DNA of 64,000 nucleotides, taken from contig CM055879.1 of assembly GCA_029582165.1 (NCBI GenBank), positions 31,468,830-31,532,829 of the forward strand, read 5' to 3'. The first letter of the stretch is position 1. Every line of letters starts with the position of its first letter. The translations under genes and the position numbers were made by a program. The stretch is from Portulaca oleracea. Its lineage: Eukaryota > Streptophyta > Magnoliopsida > Caryophyllales > Portulacaceae. The notes below the pieces were generated by a model that was not told where the DNA came from, made no database searches, and saw nothing but the letters and a program-made list of their open reading frames with translations. This document shows positions 46,932 to 59,220 of this stretch, one piece after another.

Positions 46932-49722
46932 ATGGATGCGAAAACGCAATGTTATTGGTGGTGGTTTGACAGTCACAACAATGCAAGATGTTCCCCTTGG
47001 CTTCAATCTACTCTCACAGGTCTACTTTCCCCCAAATTTCATGTTATCGGTTACAACTGATGAATTTCGCCTCTTTTCGTTTATTTATTGGTTTGTTTTT
47101 GGTTTAAAATTATCATCTTTCATGCTATCTTGCATGCAGAGTGTGTGCTGTTGTTACTTTTGAAATTTGAAAAGTGGAGATATATAAAACTGCATGTGTG
47201 AGTACAATCTTGTATTAAAGAAATTGTTTGAAATACTACTCAGAAAAGGGTAGAGGAAAAAAAGAGAGTACTTGAAATTAGAGCATAATTGTAATCATTT
47301 TGATGAAAAGTATATAAAAATACAGTAATTGCATTCCCAATCCGATGAAAAGTATATAAAAATACACTGTTCATGGAGCTATGTGCCTGCATAATTTGAA
47401 TTTAAATGTACTGTACTGAAGTGCTTTGGGAGATGCATAGACTCTTGATATGTACTGTATTGCTTGTTAGGTTGCACTATTTTGGGGATTTTTGACCGTT
47501 GGAAATCTGCCCTGATGTTCAAATGAATTGCTATGTCACCCCAATTTCAAATTTTGTGTTATCAAGTACTGTTGTATCTTATTTGAAAACGAGGGAAATG
47601 GTGATTGTGACTTAAGCCTTGACAATTTGATACCCAAAAACAAAATCTTGCCTTTTTAATTAGGCATATATAAGAAAGGAAGGCCCACTTAGGCCACTTT
47701 TCATACTTTGTCAAGATTTGTCTTGTTTGATCTTTTTGTATTTAAACAAATAGAATCCATGATAGGGGGGTCATCCATCTTTTAGATTGCTGCACTTTCT
47801 GCTCAAGCAAAATAATACTCCTAGTTAGTTTATGGTCACCTTATGCTTTGTAAGCTCATCTGGTACTTTTTGAAATTAGGCACGCGTGCAATTGTGAAAC
47901 GGGTCATATGGATTTTTGAATTGTACTTTAGGTTGGGAATGCTGTAAGTTGATACAAGATTTGATGTGAGTGTTTTCTTGGGGGATTAGTGAGATTATGT
48001 CCTAAAGATGTTCATTCTAGAAAATAACGAGTCTATTTGATTTGATGGTAGAAACAGTAAGCAATATGAACCTCATTGAGAACTTTAAGTCATGGGCATT
48101 GAGAAATTGAAATACTGAATAAGACCTAAGAATATTGATGATGATAAATTATCTTTTATCTAGTCTCCGAAGATGCGCTTGGCCCCTCGTTATTTACTCT
48201 TGCCTAAGTTTACACACACACACACACACACTCTCTATTTGTCTACTCTTGCCTTAGTTAGAATTCCTTTCACTTTGATGATCCCCGTGAGTCTTGAATT
48301 GGGAACTCATGATTTCACACCTCTATATGACCATGCTCCTCTTTCTCCAAGTATTAAACACACTTGAGCTTTAAAGAAAATTGTATGGACCAGCACTAAG
48401 AACTGACTGACTACTGTATGGTAGGATTTCCCAATTACTCTTTGTACCAATTTTTGAGACTCTTTATAATAATTCAAATGCTCATGAATTAAAGTTTTTA
48501 ATGCGGTGATTGGATTGATCTCATTTATTGCATGCCACCTATCATGTCATAAAATTTAGCTCTGTATGTTATATAAGAAGTAATTTCGGGGCATGAGACA
48601 AACAACCATTGCACCAAAATTGTTTTTTTTCATCATATGTGAACTGGAAGGTGTGTGTGGCACTTGGATTTTTAAAAAACAGAACTCTACGTACTTGATA
48701 ACACCTTTGATATGAGTTCATGTCAATGTAGGGCTGCTTGTGTTTCTGGAATCGCTTGAAACAGAAAGTTAAGAAACCATAATTGAGAAAGTTAAACATG
48801 TTTTATTTTTGCTGTGACAGAGCTGAATGAAAAGACAAAATCGATGCTGAAGCTAATCGACGAAGATGCAGATTCGTTTGCCCAACGCGCAGAGATGTAC
48901 TACAAGAAAAGGCCCGAGCTGATCAGCATGGTGGAGGACTTTTACCGGGCCCACCGCTCATTAGCCGAGCGATACGATCAACTGAGGTCCCACCCTTCTG
49001 CTCATACCCATGCCCATGCCAAGTCACCCTTGAGACACTCTTTCACGCTCCCTAGCCCCAAGGGCGAATTCGATCATGCACTGAACTCAGTCAAACGCTT
49101 TGATAGCTTCTCTGATGTGGGTTACAACTCTGAGGATTCTGAAATCCATGACCCCGAGGAGGTTGATGTTCATGTTGCTGGCCTCCATGAACCTCAGACT
49201 GAAAACCCATTTCGCGTTGGGGCGAGTTTTGAAGATTTGACGAAGCTGAGGGAGGAACTGGACCGTCTGAAAGAAGAGAATGAGTTTCAGAGGCACATAA
49301 TCGAACAGAACACCAAGGAAAACGAGGAGCTGATGAAGAAAACTATTGACCTGATGAAGCTCAAGGACGAGATGGATGCACTCAAATCACAGAACATGAA
49401 CATGAACCAGCGACTGAAGCAGAAAGAAGCAGAGAATATGGAGGCGAAAAGACAGTTTCAACAGGCCGAAGAAATGCAAGCTGAGAACAGATGCCTGAAG
49501 GAGTTGCTGGTTGAGAAGGACGAAGGAAAAAGAGAAGTGATACGACAACTAAGTTCAGCTATGGAAGTTCTAAGGGAGGAAAACCGGCTTCTTAGGAAGT
49601 CCTTCATGAAGGAAGCCCTTAAGAAACGCAGTTCCCCGGAACTTCAGAGCTTCAAGGGGTTTCCCTGGAGGAAGTGGTTCAACTCGTCATCGCAACATCA
49701 AAGCAGTGTTGTGCCCATGTAG
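46932..49722 (+). CDS. NETWORKED/KIP1-type actin-binding protein (NET3-like)
   Basis: Coding exon 1 46932-47019, intron 47020-48820 (GT...GACAG, phase 1), exon 2 48821-49722; 329 residues. Residues about 8-85 form the plant-specific NAB (NET actin-binding) domain: [19 protein letters not shown] across the exon junction, then [19 protein letters not shown] and [14 protein letters not shown] Ser/His-rich linker follows. Residues about 168-297 are a long Leu/Glu/Lys coiled coil, and the C-terminus is basic (KKRSSPEL.., PWRKWF). NET proteins link actin filaments to membranes; short members with one NAB domain and a terminal coiled coil fall in the NET3/NET4 classes. Subclass is my inference. The splice gives an uninterrupted frame, and the gene looks intact. 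Confidence 0.92.
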
Positions 49723-50466
49723 TAGGGTTCTGGTTTGGTAGGAGTTCAAGTCGAGTTAGTTGTTAGTGAGTTTTAGATCTAGGGAACCACATGGTCTCAA
49801 TGTGGATCCAGGTATTATAGTAGTAAATGTAGTATATAGTTTTCTGCAGGATTCATAGTGTGCTTTGGAGTTAGTTTCTGCTGTGTTGTAAATAATACGA
49901 TCCAACTTTTGGTCTAATGTAATGCTTCTAGCTTGCATGTTTATGTGATCATGGAGTTTGAATTGAATCTATGGTATTGTTGAAAGGGAGTCCCACAAAT
50001 TTTTATTATGATTATTAAGAGGACAAAGAATCTTAAAATTAAGTACATCAATCCAATCAATCCAGTTAATGTTAAAAACAGTTATAGATAAACCAGCCAA
50101 AAAAAAGATAATTGTCTCTACATCAAATAATTAACACGTCTTTAAAGCACTTCTAATTGTCTTTCTTGTTTTGCAAGCCTCTTGATGAATGCAAAAATAC
50201 TTACAACCAATTGCAACCTTTACAAAGTTGCCAACAAGATGACGTTTACGAACAGTCATGCAAAACTACATGAAAATCATTGTGTAGTTGTCCCTTTGAT
50301 TCTGAGATATGCTGTGCTTCTACACCTCAAAACTCTTCCTTTTCTCTTTTACACCTCAAAAAGTACATTAGTGCAGCAATACAAGTTATAGATAACCTGA
50401 GTGGAAAACCAATATTTAATCAAATTTCTTCCCCAAAAAAGACGTCACCTTCTTCTAGCTGGCTCC
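49723..50466. other. 3' region of NET gene and intergenic
   Basis: Probable 3' UTR extends to about 49960 (AT-rich, 'aataatacgatcc' near 49890). No further gene is recognised. Confidence 0.4.
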
Positions 50467-50750
50467 TGTTAGAGTATAAAAATCAACATTTGACCATCAA
50501 CTATTAGCTTAATCTTTTGATTGAGATGGTTTCACATGGTATAAGTCTAACATAACCAGACTGAGTAAAAAATCTCGAGTTCGAATCTCAATACCCAACA
50601 CTTGTCTACGCAAGGTGAGGAGTAGCCTTTACAACATCCACGATTCAAGCCAAAGGACATTCACGTGAGAGGGTATGTTGTAGTATGAAAATCATCATTG
50701 GACATTCAGCAATTAGCTTAACCTTTTGGTTGAGATAGTTCCATGTCTCC
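50467..50750. repeat. TRIM-like direct-repeat unit
   Basis: Two related 70-bp direct repeats, 50467-50540 ('gttagagtataaaaatcaac' to 'gagatggtttcac') and 50675-50747, bracket about 135 bp containing 'gagttcgaatctc', which looks like a pol III B-box. A third related copy is at 37449-37520. This could be a miniature terminal-repeat retrotransposon or SINE-derived. No clean PBS or target duplication. Confidence 0.4.
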
Positions 50751-50949
50751 TACTTATAAAGGATGTATTTGTAAATGGCAAAAGAACCCTTTAATGCTTT
50801 GTTTTTTTCTAGTAAATGTGTTATATTTAGTTTCTTACACAATTGGCAATAATGGTTGCAGATCCCTAAGACTAAGACATGCATTGAACCATCTTCCTTG
50901 AAGATTGATGGATGAAAGAGTTGAGATGAGAGCCATGTCTCCTTCTAAG

Positions 50950-51351
50950 GGCCTGCTTGGGAGAGGGGTAAAGGAGGGTTAGGAGGGGTAAATAAAAGTT
51001 CTTACTCCTTCTTACCCCCACTTGGGGAGAGAGTGAGAGAGGGTAAGGGGGAGTGAGGTTTACACCCCTCTTAACCCTTAGTTACTTAACACCCCAATTT
51101 GGGGTGTAAGAGTTCATTTGAATTATAATATATCTACGATGGGAAATGACCATAATACCCTTACCTCTATTTGAATTACATATAATATAAAAGGGTATAC
51201 ATGTTATTTAACACTTTACTCTTATGAACTCTCCAAAATGTTCTCCCAAGCAGGGGTAAGTTGTTACCCTTATGAACACTCCCATACTGTCACCCTCCTT
51301 TACTCTTATGAACTCCTACTCCCATTTTTTACTCTCCTCCCAAGCAGAGCC
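50950..51351. mobile_element. MITE-like TIR element, 402 bp
   Basis: Ends GGCCTGCTTGGGAG and CTCCCAAGCAGAGCC are inverted repeats, with further paired 'ggggtaa' / 'ttaccc' blocks inside. Target duplication not clear; superfamily unassigned. Confidence 0.55.
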
Positions 51352-52569
51352 AACAAGGATGAAGAGTTTATGTTTGGAGAATGAGATTGAATCCAAAATT
51401 CCATGAATTGTATTAGGTGTAGAAGAAAATTAGACAAAGAGACAACAAAAGAGAAGCATGTAAAACATTGGTCTTGTGAATTTGTGCAACAGAGTCGTGA
51501 CGTTGATGACACCACTTTATCTTTGTTAGCCTCAAAAAGCCCATCCATGAGTCGCTTTACAAGTTCAAAGAGTAGTCTTTTCCATAAGATGGCATCAAAA
51601 GATGCAAACTTTTGCATCATCATTCCCAAGCCATCATTCACCAATCATCTATTGCCCAATACAAATACTAATCTCGATTTCAATAATGTAGTCCCAAGTT
51701 ATGATAAACTTTCACTACAATAGTCTTAATACTCTTGGGTTTGAGATCAATTAGTTCAGTTATACTCCTATATAAGGAAGCGACCACAAGCCATGGATTT
51801 ATATATTAATTAATAATTTAAAACCATACATTCTTTTTATTTTTGGAAAAAACCACCAACACGAGCGAATTAGTTTTTATTTATTGATAAACGAGACATA
51901 TCATCGAGGATCAAGGATAAAAATTCCTCGGGTCTCTCCTCCAACCAAAACTAATCATAGATGTCATAAGATTGGAGATGAGCTAAAGAATGAGCAACCC
52001 TATCCCCCACCCTAAGTACATGAGGCCAAAATTAACTTAATAGTCATCTTAGCTTAATAATGGCGAATATTTTGTTAGGCAGTTTACAATAATATAAGCA
52101 TTTTTGTTCCAGTTTCTTTTTAGCTTAATAGTCATCTTCAATATGAGCATTTCCCCCTTCTTTTTTTTTAAAAAAAAATCAACTTTGATAAAATTTGTCT
52201 GTAGATTCTTGTAAAAATAAGCCCACAGCTGATATTCCTCAAAACACAAGATCTAATGCATTACCCTATATTGTAAATGAGGAAAAATCAATCCCATCAA
52301 CTTTAATAGAACAAACACAGCACCAATAACAAAATTCCCTACTATAAAAATCACTCAAAAGTATGTCAAGAGCATATACAATACGGAACTCTACCAATGA
52401 AAAATTTTTATGTTCTCTCTCCTAATTGTCACCCTCTGAGGGTGAACTCAAAGGAGAGAAAACATAAAATTCCATATATAGAGTTCTGCATTGCAAATGC
52501 TCTTAATCATATAACTGGCTTAACCATATATACCTAATACAGGAAACAAGCTACATATAACAAATTAAA
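51352..52569. other. intergenic; open frames of unknown value
   Basis: A 106-codon frame at 51403-51723 (+) and an overlapping 112-codon frame at 51306-51644 (-) have no recognisable family and unremarkable composition. I do not call them genes. 51730-52569 is AT-rich and probably includes the 3' UTR of the AGP gene. Confidence 0.4.
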
Positions 52570-52998
52570 TCAGCAGAATGCAATAGTAGACGTCATCACC
52601 AACACCAACAAAGCCAATCTGAGTGAAACAGACACATTGAGTGCAAAAGCAGAGGATTCCGGCATCGACCCGGTTGGAGAAATGCTGGTGGATTGAGGCA
52701 GAGGAGGGTTGGCATTGGGATAGTCAGGATTAGGAGGGCTTGGACTTGAAGGAATGATTGGTATTGAAGATTCAGCAGGTGGAGGTGCCAACCCAGAAGC
52801 AGGAGTTGGAAACAGTGGAGTTATGTCAGGAGACAGTGCAGGAAATGCAGGCCCAGGTGCATAAACTGGGGACATCACTGAACTTATTGGCTGCAGTGCT
52901 ATGCTGCTGTAGTAAGTTGCAGATGCTGTGCTAAAAATGGTGCAAAAGATGGTGAAAGTCAGGGTTTTGAAGGGGTTTAAGGAAAAGGAAGCCATCAT
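52570..52998 (-). CDS. arabinogalactan protein, AGP25/26/27-like
   Basis: 142 residues starting at the ATG pair 52998/52995. An upstream in-frame ATG at 53178 would add 60 Ser-rich residues including a run of serines from an ATG/ATC repeat, and would bury the signal peptide, so I reject it. Residues 1 to about 27 are a secretory signal (MMASFSLNPFKTLTFTIF..). The mature part is Pro/Ala/Ser/Thr-rich with SPDITPLFPTP and IPSSPSPPNPD, phrases typical of the AGP25/26/27 group. The last 22 residues are hydrophobic, fitting a GPI-anchor signal. AGPs are heavily O-glycosylated wall/plasma-membrane proteins. No intron. Looks intact. Confidence 0.85.
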   Translation of the reverse strand: MMASFSLNPFKTLTFTIFCTIFSTASATYYSSIALQPISSVMSPVYAPGPAFPALSPDITPLFPTPASGLAPPPAESSIPIIPSSPSPPNPDYPNANPPLPQSTSISPTGSMPESSAFALNVSVSLRLALLVLVMTSTIAFC

Positions 52999-53454
52999 CA
53001 CTGAATGATTGAATGAATGGAATGAATGTTGCCCAGAAATTGAGAGAGGGAAAGTGTGGAAATGGGAGGTTAAAGTTAAACTGAATGATGATGATGATGA
53101 TGATGATGATGGGAAGAGGTGGGGATTTGTAGGGGGTGATACAGCTTGGCATGATTCCAGTGTTTCACAAAGTGACAAAGCTTGATAACTGAAATTTTTC
53201 CCATGGTCACATGACTATAGTCCCCTTTCCTTTGTCCTTATGCTCCTAATGCTCTTTGGTATCAACTTGTCCTCTATGTTGTGCCTCTGTTTACAGACCT
53301 TTATAACAATTTTTCTAGCCTACTTTTTCTGTGCTTGAGTGTTATGTTTCAGTAACCTAGCTAGTACGAGTAAAAGCTGAAAATATTGGGTTGGTGCCTC
53401 TTGATTATTCTTGAGATATGGTTGAAATTGAAATCCACGAATGTTAAAATACGG

Positions 53455-53620
53455 GTTATAATTGTCCGGACTAAATTTTTCTGGGTAAGATAGGTTGGTC
53501 AATTCACATCGGCTTTATCTTCGGGCTCAAATCCAGTTTAGACAATAAAAAAAAGGAAAGTTATGTTCGAATATTCGGTTATATTATCCAATGTCAAAAT
53601 TTCAATGAAAATTTTCCAAT
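53455..53620. repeat. fragment related to the 43446-43732 MITE
   Basis: Shares 'gttcgaatattcggttat' and a 'gacaataaaaaaaaggaaag' block with that element. No ends or target duplication are recognisable. Confidence 0.4.
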
Positions 53621-54079
53621 TTTTGCCGTTGGATAGATTCTCCAAAGAAACTTTATTGTAGGATAAAATTGATTATAAAAATCTTAATTAAAAATTTTAA
53701 GTTCCTAACTTTTTCATTTGACAATATATATTACAGACTTTAATTTGTTGGATTCTAGCATATTCGTTCAAACCGACTCGGTGATTTTCTTACGTGACAT
53801 CGAAGAATGTACTCTTTCTACGCGACACTTGTATTTATAATAATTCAAAATTTTAATGTATTGGATTGTTAAAATTTTAATATGTTGGATTCTAACATTC
53901 CAAACTATCATATATTGAATTATAGTATTTTGAAGTATCATATGTTGGATTGTAGTAGTTCAAAATATTATTTAGCTTGAAGCAAGTCGATGGTGACGTG
54001 TTGAAATCTAAGGTTTTAATAATTTAGCTTACGATGATAAATTTACAAAATTTTACTTATCATTATTTCAATCTTTATA

Positions 54080-54475
54080 GGTCTTGTTCTTTAGATAAGT
54101 TATTTTTAAGTTAGGATAGTAAGGTTATGATAAGTTATGATAAGTTATACTCTCTCCGTCTCAAATTAATTGACACTTTGACAAAATTTTGATCGTTAAT
54201 TACTCACAAACCACAATGAGTTATAATATGAAATTACCATCATCAGAAAGATACTTTACTAAAAATTACAGTGGAGGTAATTTCATATTGTAACTCATTA
54301 TAATTTGTGAATAATAAACGATAAAAATTTAGTCAAAGAGTCAATTAATTTGGGACGGAGGGAGTAATGTTTTTTTGGAGAATTGTGTTTTTAGAGTGGA
54401 TGTTTTTCTGGGGAATTGTTTTAAGTTATGATAAATTAAGATAATTAGGTTTAATTTGATAAAAAAAACAGGGTC
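54080..54475. mobile_element. Tourist-like MITE hosting a Stowaway
   Basis: Ends GGTCTTGTTCTTTAGAT and ATAAAAAAAACAGGGTC, flanked by ATA on both sides (54077-54079 and 54476-54478). The core 'ggggaattg' and 'tgttttt..ggagaattgtg' phrases match 1795-1973. It is interrupted by the Stowaway at 54150-54364. Confidence 0.65.
54150..54364. mobile_element. Stowaway MITE, 215 bp
   Basis: TIRs CTCTCTCCGTCTCAAATTAA and TTAATTTGGGACGGAGGGAG with TA duplications at 54148-54149 and 54365-54366. Same family as 60800-61012. Confidence 0.92.
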
Positions 54476-54714
54476 ATAGTTTGGTTTACTAAAATCTAAT
54501 TTTCCTGTTATATATTATTTCTCGTATGGCTGTGGTTGAGCAAAGCTCATTTGAGCGAAACCCAAATGAGCTCAACCCCAAAGGCCCTTAACCATTAACC
54601 CAAATTATTTTCTCGTATTGGGATGGGGGTGATATAATGAATGACGGATGGGACACAAATTAGATGAGGATGGAATGACGTTGCATTGTGGTCATGATTC
54701 ATTTACACCATTTA

Positions 54715-54955
54715 GGCCATGTTATTTTATGCGGTATTTCGCGGAATGGTGTGGTGAGGTGTGGTGGAATTGTGATGGGGTGTGGTGAAATTGTGGTAGG
54801 TTATTGGTGTGTGGGTAGCTGAGGAGAGAATGTAAAAAGTAGAGGAGAAAAGTGAGGAGAGAGAAAAGTAATGATTTGCGGTAAAATGTGGTGGGTTGTG
54901 GCAGTGCAGTGTGGTATGTGCATGATTCTTGCCAACCGCAGAAAAGAACAGGGCC
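54715..54955. mobile_element. Tourist-like MITE, 241 bp
   Basis: Ends GGCCATGTTATTTTATGCGG and CCGCAGAAAAGAACAGGGCC, flanked by TTA at 54712-54714 and 54956-54958, the PIF/Harbinger signature. The interior is GTGGTG-rich. Confidence 0.85.
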
Positions 54956-54963
54956 TTAATATA

Positions 54964-55218
54964 CTCCCTCTGTCCCAAATAATTTGTCCCAATTTGACTA
55001 ACGAGGTCAAACTTTATAAAGCTTGACCGTTAATTTATCAAATTATATGTTGAGTTATCGTGTAGAACTATTACTATTAGATTTGTGACGAAAAATACTT
55101 TCATTTAAACAAAATATTACAAGTTTTGCTTAGATTAAACGTAAAATATTAATAGTCAAAGTATAACATCGAAGATCGTGAAAAAGCAAAGTGGACAATT
55201 TATTTGGGACGGAGGGAG
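54964..55218. mobile_element. Stowaway MITE, 255 bp
   Basis: TIRs CTCCCTCTGTCCCAAATAA and TTATTTGGGACGGAGGGAG with TA at 54962-54963 and 55219-55220. It begins only eight bases after the Tourist-like MITE. Confidence 0.92.
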
Positions 55219-55658
55219 TATATTCTATACGATGCTCTACTAACCAACCTCCTTTATTTTTCTTTTATGTCGTCATATTTTGAAAATGGTATATGTAAGT
55301 TTTCTTGAAAGAAATGATAAATATAGGTTTTTGGACATTATAAATATAAGTTTTTGAACATTATATATTTATATTGTATCATTTTGAACATGGTATATTT
55401 GAAAATTAAATAGATAAGTTTTTGAACATTAATATACTGAGGCTACAATGCTTTGTGGTCTTGAGACCATAATCTAATAGTTAGAGAATAGGGATGGCAG
55501 TGGGTCCTGGACCTGCCCCAGACTCGCTCGAACCCACCCCATTTAGGCGGGTCTGGGTCCAAAAAAATTGGACTCATTGAGTCTGGGTCCAATAAAATTT
55601 TGGCGGGTCCGAGTCCGAGTCTAGGCACGGACCCATGGATCCTACCCATGGACCCGTC

Positions 55659-55662
<4 letters not shown>

Positions 55663-55711
<49 letters not shown>
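55663..55711. repeat. (AT)n microsatellite
   Basis: Uninterrupted AT dinucleotide run of about 48 bases inside the hAT-like element. Confidence 0.95.
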
Positions 55712-55715
<4 letters not shown>

Positions 55716-56048
55716 TGAAAACTCTAGTCTATTTGTATTCTTAGAAGTGTATAGTGCCATAATCATAACTTCGTGATTTTTTTTTTTTTGTGCATTTTAA
55801 GTTGCATAGTTGCATTATTAGAGTTGATGTGTGGATGACTTTTGTAATATTTTTATGTTGAATTTTGCTCATAGCCTTGTAGAATGAATTAGATGTTTTT
55901 ATTGTGTTGAAAATTTGTGTATTTAAATAGAATAGTAATTATTATACAATTGCGTATATATAAAATTAACCCGAAAAATTGATAAATCTAGTAAAAAAAT
56001 ATATAAGAGTGTTGGACCCAATAAGAACCCGCTATGGACCCATGGACC

Positions 56049-56710
56049 TAGGGGTGGAAACGGTGCGGTGCGGTGCGGTTTCGGTGCGCCAAAGCGGTGC
56101 ACCGGATGAAACAGTGCGCGAAAACCGTAAACCGGAACCGAATCACCCGGTTTTTAAAAACCGGTGCATCGGCTTTAACGGTGCGGTTTCACCGGTGAAC
56201 CGGAACTGTATAAATTTCTATCAAACATCAAAAAATCTCTATTTAATAAAAAAAAAAAGTCCGGGCTGCCCAATGCGATGCCCACTAGCCTCAAGCCTCG
56301 CTCATCGCTTTCTTGGCCGATTGTTGGGTTACTCGGCGATCGATGTTTGATGAAATTTGTGAGGAGTGTGAGCCAAATTTACTAGCCCATACATAAGCCC
56401 AATAACAAATTAACACCTAATGTTCTATATTTTTTTTTAATTAGTTAATTTATATTATTTTTTGTATTAATTTTTGGGTATAATTTTTTTTAACCAAAAT
56501 TTATATATATATATGTATTTAATTATATTAACGGTGCGGTGCGGGTTCCCCGTCGGTGTGAATATCCCAAACCGGAACCGCCTCATTTAGTATCCGGTTT
56601 TTCCGGTGCGGTGCACCGAATTTTTAAACCGGTTCGGTATTGCCCGTTCCCGGTTTTTTTATCCGATTTCCGGTTCGGTGTGCCAGTTCCGGATTTTTCT
56701 TCCACCCCTA
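56049..56710. mobile_element. nested hAT-like MITE, 662 bp
   Basis: Perfect 8-bp target duplication CATGGACC (56041-56048 and 56711-56718). Ends TAGGGGTGGAAAC and TTCCACCCCTA are inverted repeats. Subterminal GGTGCGGTGCGG and CCGGTT repeats occur on both sides. No transposase. Confidence 0.85.
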
Positions 56711-56867
56711 CATGGACCCATGGACCCGGTGAGTCTGAGTCCGAGTCCATGTTTTTGGGACCCGCCGGGTCTCGGCGCGGGTCTTGGTCCAAAAAAATTG
56801 ACGGGGCCGGGTCCGGGTCCTGCTGGACCCGCCCCAGACCCTACCCATTGTCATCCCTGCAAGAGAA

Positions 56868-57193
56868 AGAATGTGAAATATTAGAATTCTTTCCTTCTCC
56901 CTCTTCCCCTTTCAATTTCAGGGTTGAAAAAGGAAGTAAATGGAGGGAAAGAAATTTAGATGACTAAAAAGGAAGTAAATGGAGGGAAATAGGGTGAAAT
57001 GTTTCCTTCCTTTTATCCTCTATGTATTACCCAAACAAGAAAGAAATCTAGGATTTAGGGTTTAGGGTTCTAATTTATTAAGATAAAGAGTAATGTAATG
57101 AAACTTGATTCTTTAATATCACGTGTTTGGTTGATTAAATCAATAAAATTAATATTATTGTTACGTTTTGATCTAAATATAAAACAAAGTTAC

Positions 57194-57232
<39 letters not shown>

Positions 57233-58907
57233 GCAGCAGCAGCAGCAATAAAAATATTGTTAAATTAATATTAATATTATTGTTAACACATCAATGGAAA
57301 ACAATTAAAAAATAAGTTTTAAACCATTATATCAGCGTGAATCCATTCCAGGTGTCTAATCAATAATGAATATGGGAGACCTTGAATTACTCATAAATGT
57401 ATTCATGGTTATATTTAATGATAACCAAGAACTACAATAATGTCTATCCATGGATATAGATGTTATGTTTCCAAGTTGTCGTTGGCAGTTTCATAATTAT
57501 ATAAGATGTATTCTTTCATGTTGTAGTTTAAATGGATCCAACCATTCTTGTGCTAGCACTTAATTTAATATTATCAAACGTTTCCATTCATGTCTTATTT
57601 GTAAGCAATCAAAATTGAAAGGGGGAGACCACAAAATACAGATGCAGATAACTGTGGTTTATAGTAAACATTAACCACTAACTTGAAGATATTACAAGTT
57701 TCCATTGATGCCTCTTTCATATGTTGATGATCTAATATATTGCCTCCTTCTTTCTATTAATGCACTAGGTAATCTTTCATAAATATCTACATGTCTTTCA
57801 AACATGTGGACAGTCAATCATGGATTCAAATGTTGCCAACCATGGATTCATATATGTGCATCTAGGGAACCAAACACAAAAAAAAAAAAATCATCTTAAA
57901 TATATTATTGCTTGGATGAAGATGATGTCAAGTTCTTACACCAATACATGATATTGACAAATACTTAGTTTACATGTTTGCTATAATTTAAGGGGAGCGG
58001 TTGAAGATTAACAATGGGAGAGCTTAATGCCACCATTCCTTAATTTTCATATGATCTTGCCTCCCTTCTTTTTAGTGCCTTCAAAATAAGAACCTCCCTT
58101 AATAAACTAATACAAGCAAACATCTTGTCTCCGGTTGTTAGTCTTGATCTGCTTGCCTCGCATTTTTGAATTCCTTCATAAAATTATTAAACAAAACCAA
58201 CATTTCCAACAATTAGTGTTTCATCTAACAAGCAAAACTGCATATCATCTACCAAATGAGCAATTCATCATCACATGCAACTCATACACATAGAAACGAA
58301 TACATGCCAACCGTGGATTACATTGTGTACAACACTGGATTACAGCTTTGAACCCACTCATTCTATTGGTTGTACCCCCCCCCCCATCCCAACAATTCTA
58401 ATTGCACTATGTTGTCCAACATTTATGTCACACAACGTACACATCAAATTACCAACTCATTAGCAATGACAATCAAAACCATAACGAAAAATATTATTTA
58501 AATTTGAACACCAACAAACAAATTTGAACATCAGCAAACAGATTTCTCATTTGTACATAAAAGTTAAAACATCCCATTCGCATTCTTTGCCATTTTTGCA
58601 ATGTGAGCTTCCAGGCTTCTTCTTCTTCTTCTTCTTCTTCTTCTCCCTCCTCTTTGCCCATAGTCTCTAACTCTTCTTCTTCTTCAAAGTCGAAGAATTT
58701 GGAAGATTTGAAGCAGCTTGATAATTCAAGCGGTTCATATAAAGATAAAAAAAAATTAAAATCTTAATGAGTATGACAACTCTGCAGTCAAGGTCTCAGC
58801 TTTTATTATAAATTGAGACTCAACTGTCCTTCCAATACTTCTCTGTTAAATGCTCTCCTTGGTCGTCCTTTCAGTCATAACCCAATAAAATTTCCAATCA
58901 AATAACA
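56868..58907. other. intergenic with microsatellites
   Basis: No gene is supported. 57195-57232 is a (TAA)n run passing into (CAG)n to about 57247; 58617-58645 is (CTT)n; a C run lies at about 58375-58385. The rest is AT-rich. Confidence 0.5.
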
Positions 58908-59220
58908 TAGGGAAAAGAGTTATTTACCATAAAGGACGACCCAGGAGGCCAATTGACCAAATGGTCTGCCCATGACACTTAAGTCCTAATTTATGGGCAA
59001 TGATGGGGCCCAGTTGCTGACTCATCCCCTCCCCTTCCCTCCTCATTCTCTCTCTACAAAAAACAGAGCAAGGGGGGATGGGCAGGGCTGGCTCACTGCA
59101 ACGACGGACAATAGGGCGGCGAGGGGCTCGGGTGGCGGAGTTCGGGAAGGCGACGACTGGAGCATAGGTGGTGGTGTCGGGGAACCCTTTAATCCACTGG
59201 CTCCAGCAACCATGGTGATG

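Larger units (their letters stand above)
55489..56859. mobile_element. hAT-like MITE, hosting a second hAT-like element
   Basis: Ends TAGGGATGGCAGTGGGTCC and ACCCATTGTCATCCCTG. 8-bp flanks TTAGAGAA (55481-55488) and CAAGAGAA (56860-56867) agree at six positions. Internal GGGTCTGGGTCC-type repeats occur on both sides. An AT microsatellite (about 55663-55711) and a complete nested element (56049-56710) lie inside. Confidence 0.68.

Noticed and set aside
50467..50750. tRNA gene (GTTCGAATC B-box-like sequence)
   Set aside because: No cloverleaf can be drawn around it and the A-box is poor; more likely part of a small retroelement.
51306..51723. Two overlapping frames of 106 and 112 codons
   Set aside because: Opposite strands, no recognisable domain, adjacent to a MITE; not supportable as genes.
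53000..53178. N-terminal extension of the AGP protein from the ATG at 53178
   Set aside because: It would place a Ser run from a microsatellite ahead of an obvious signal peptide; the internal ATG at 52998 is the better start.
56539..56967. 142-codon frame
   Set aside because: It spans the end of two nested hAT-like elements and translates their GC-rich subterminal repeats.
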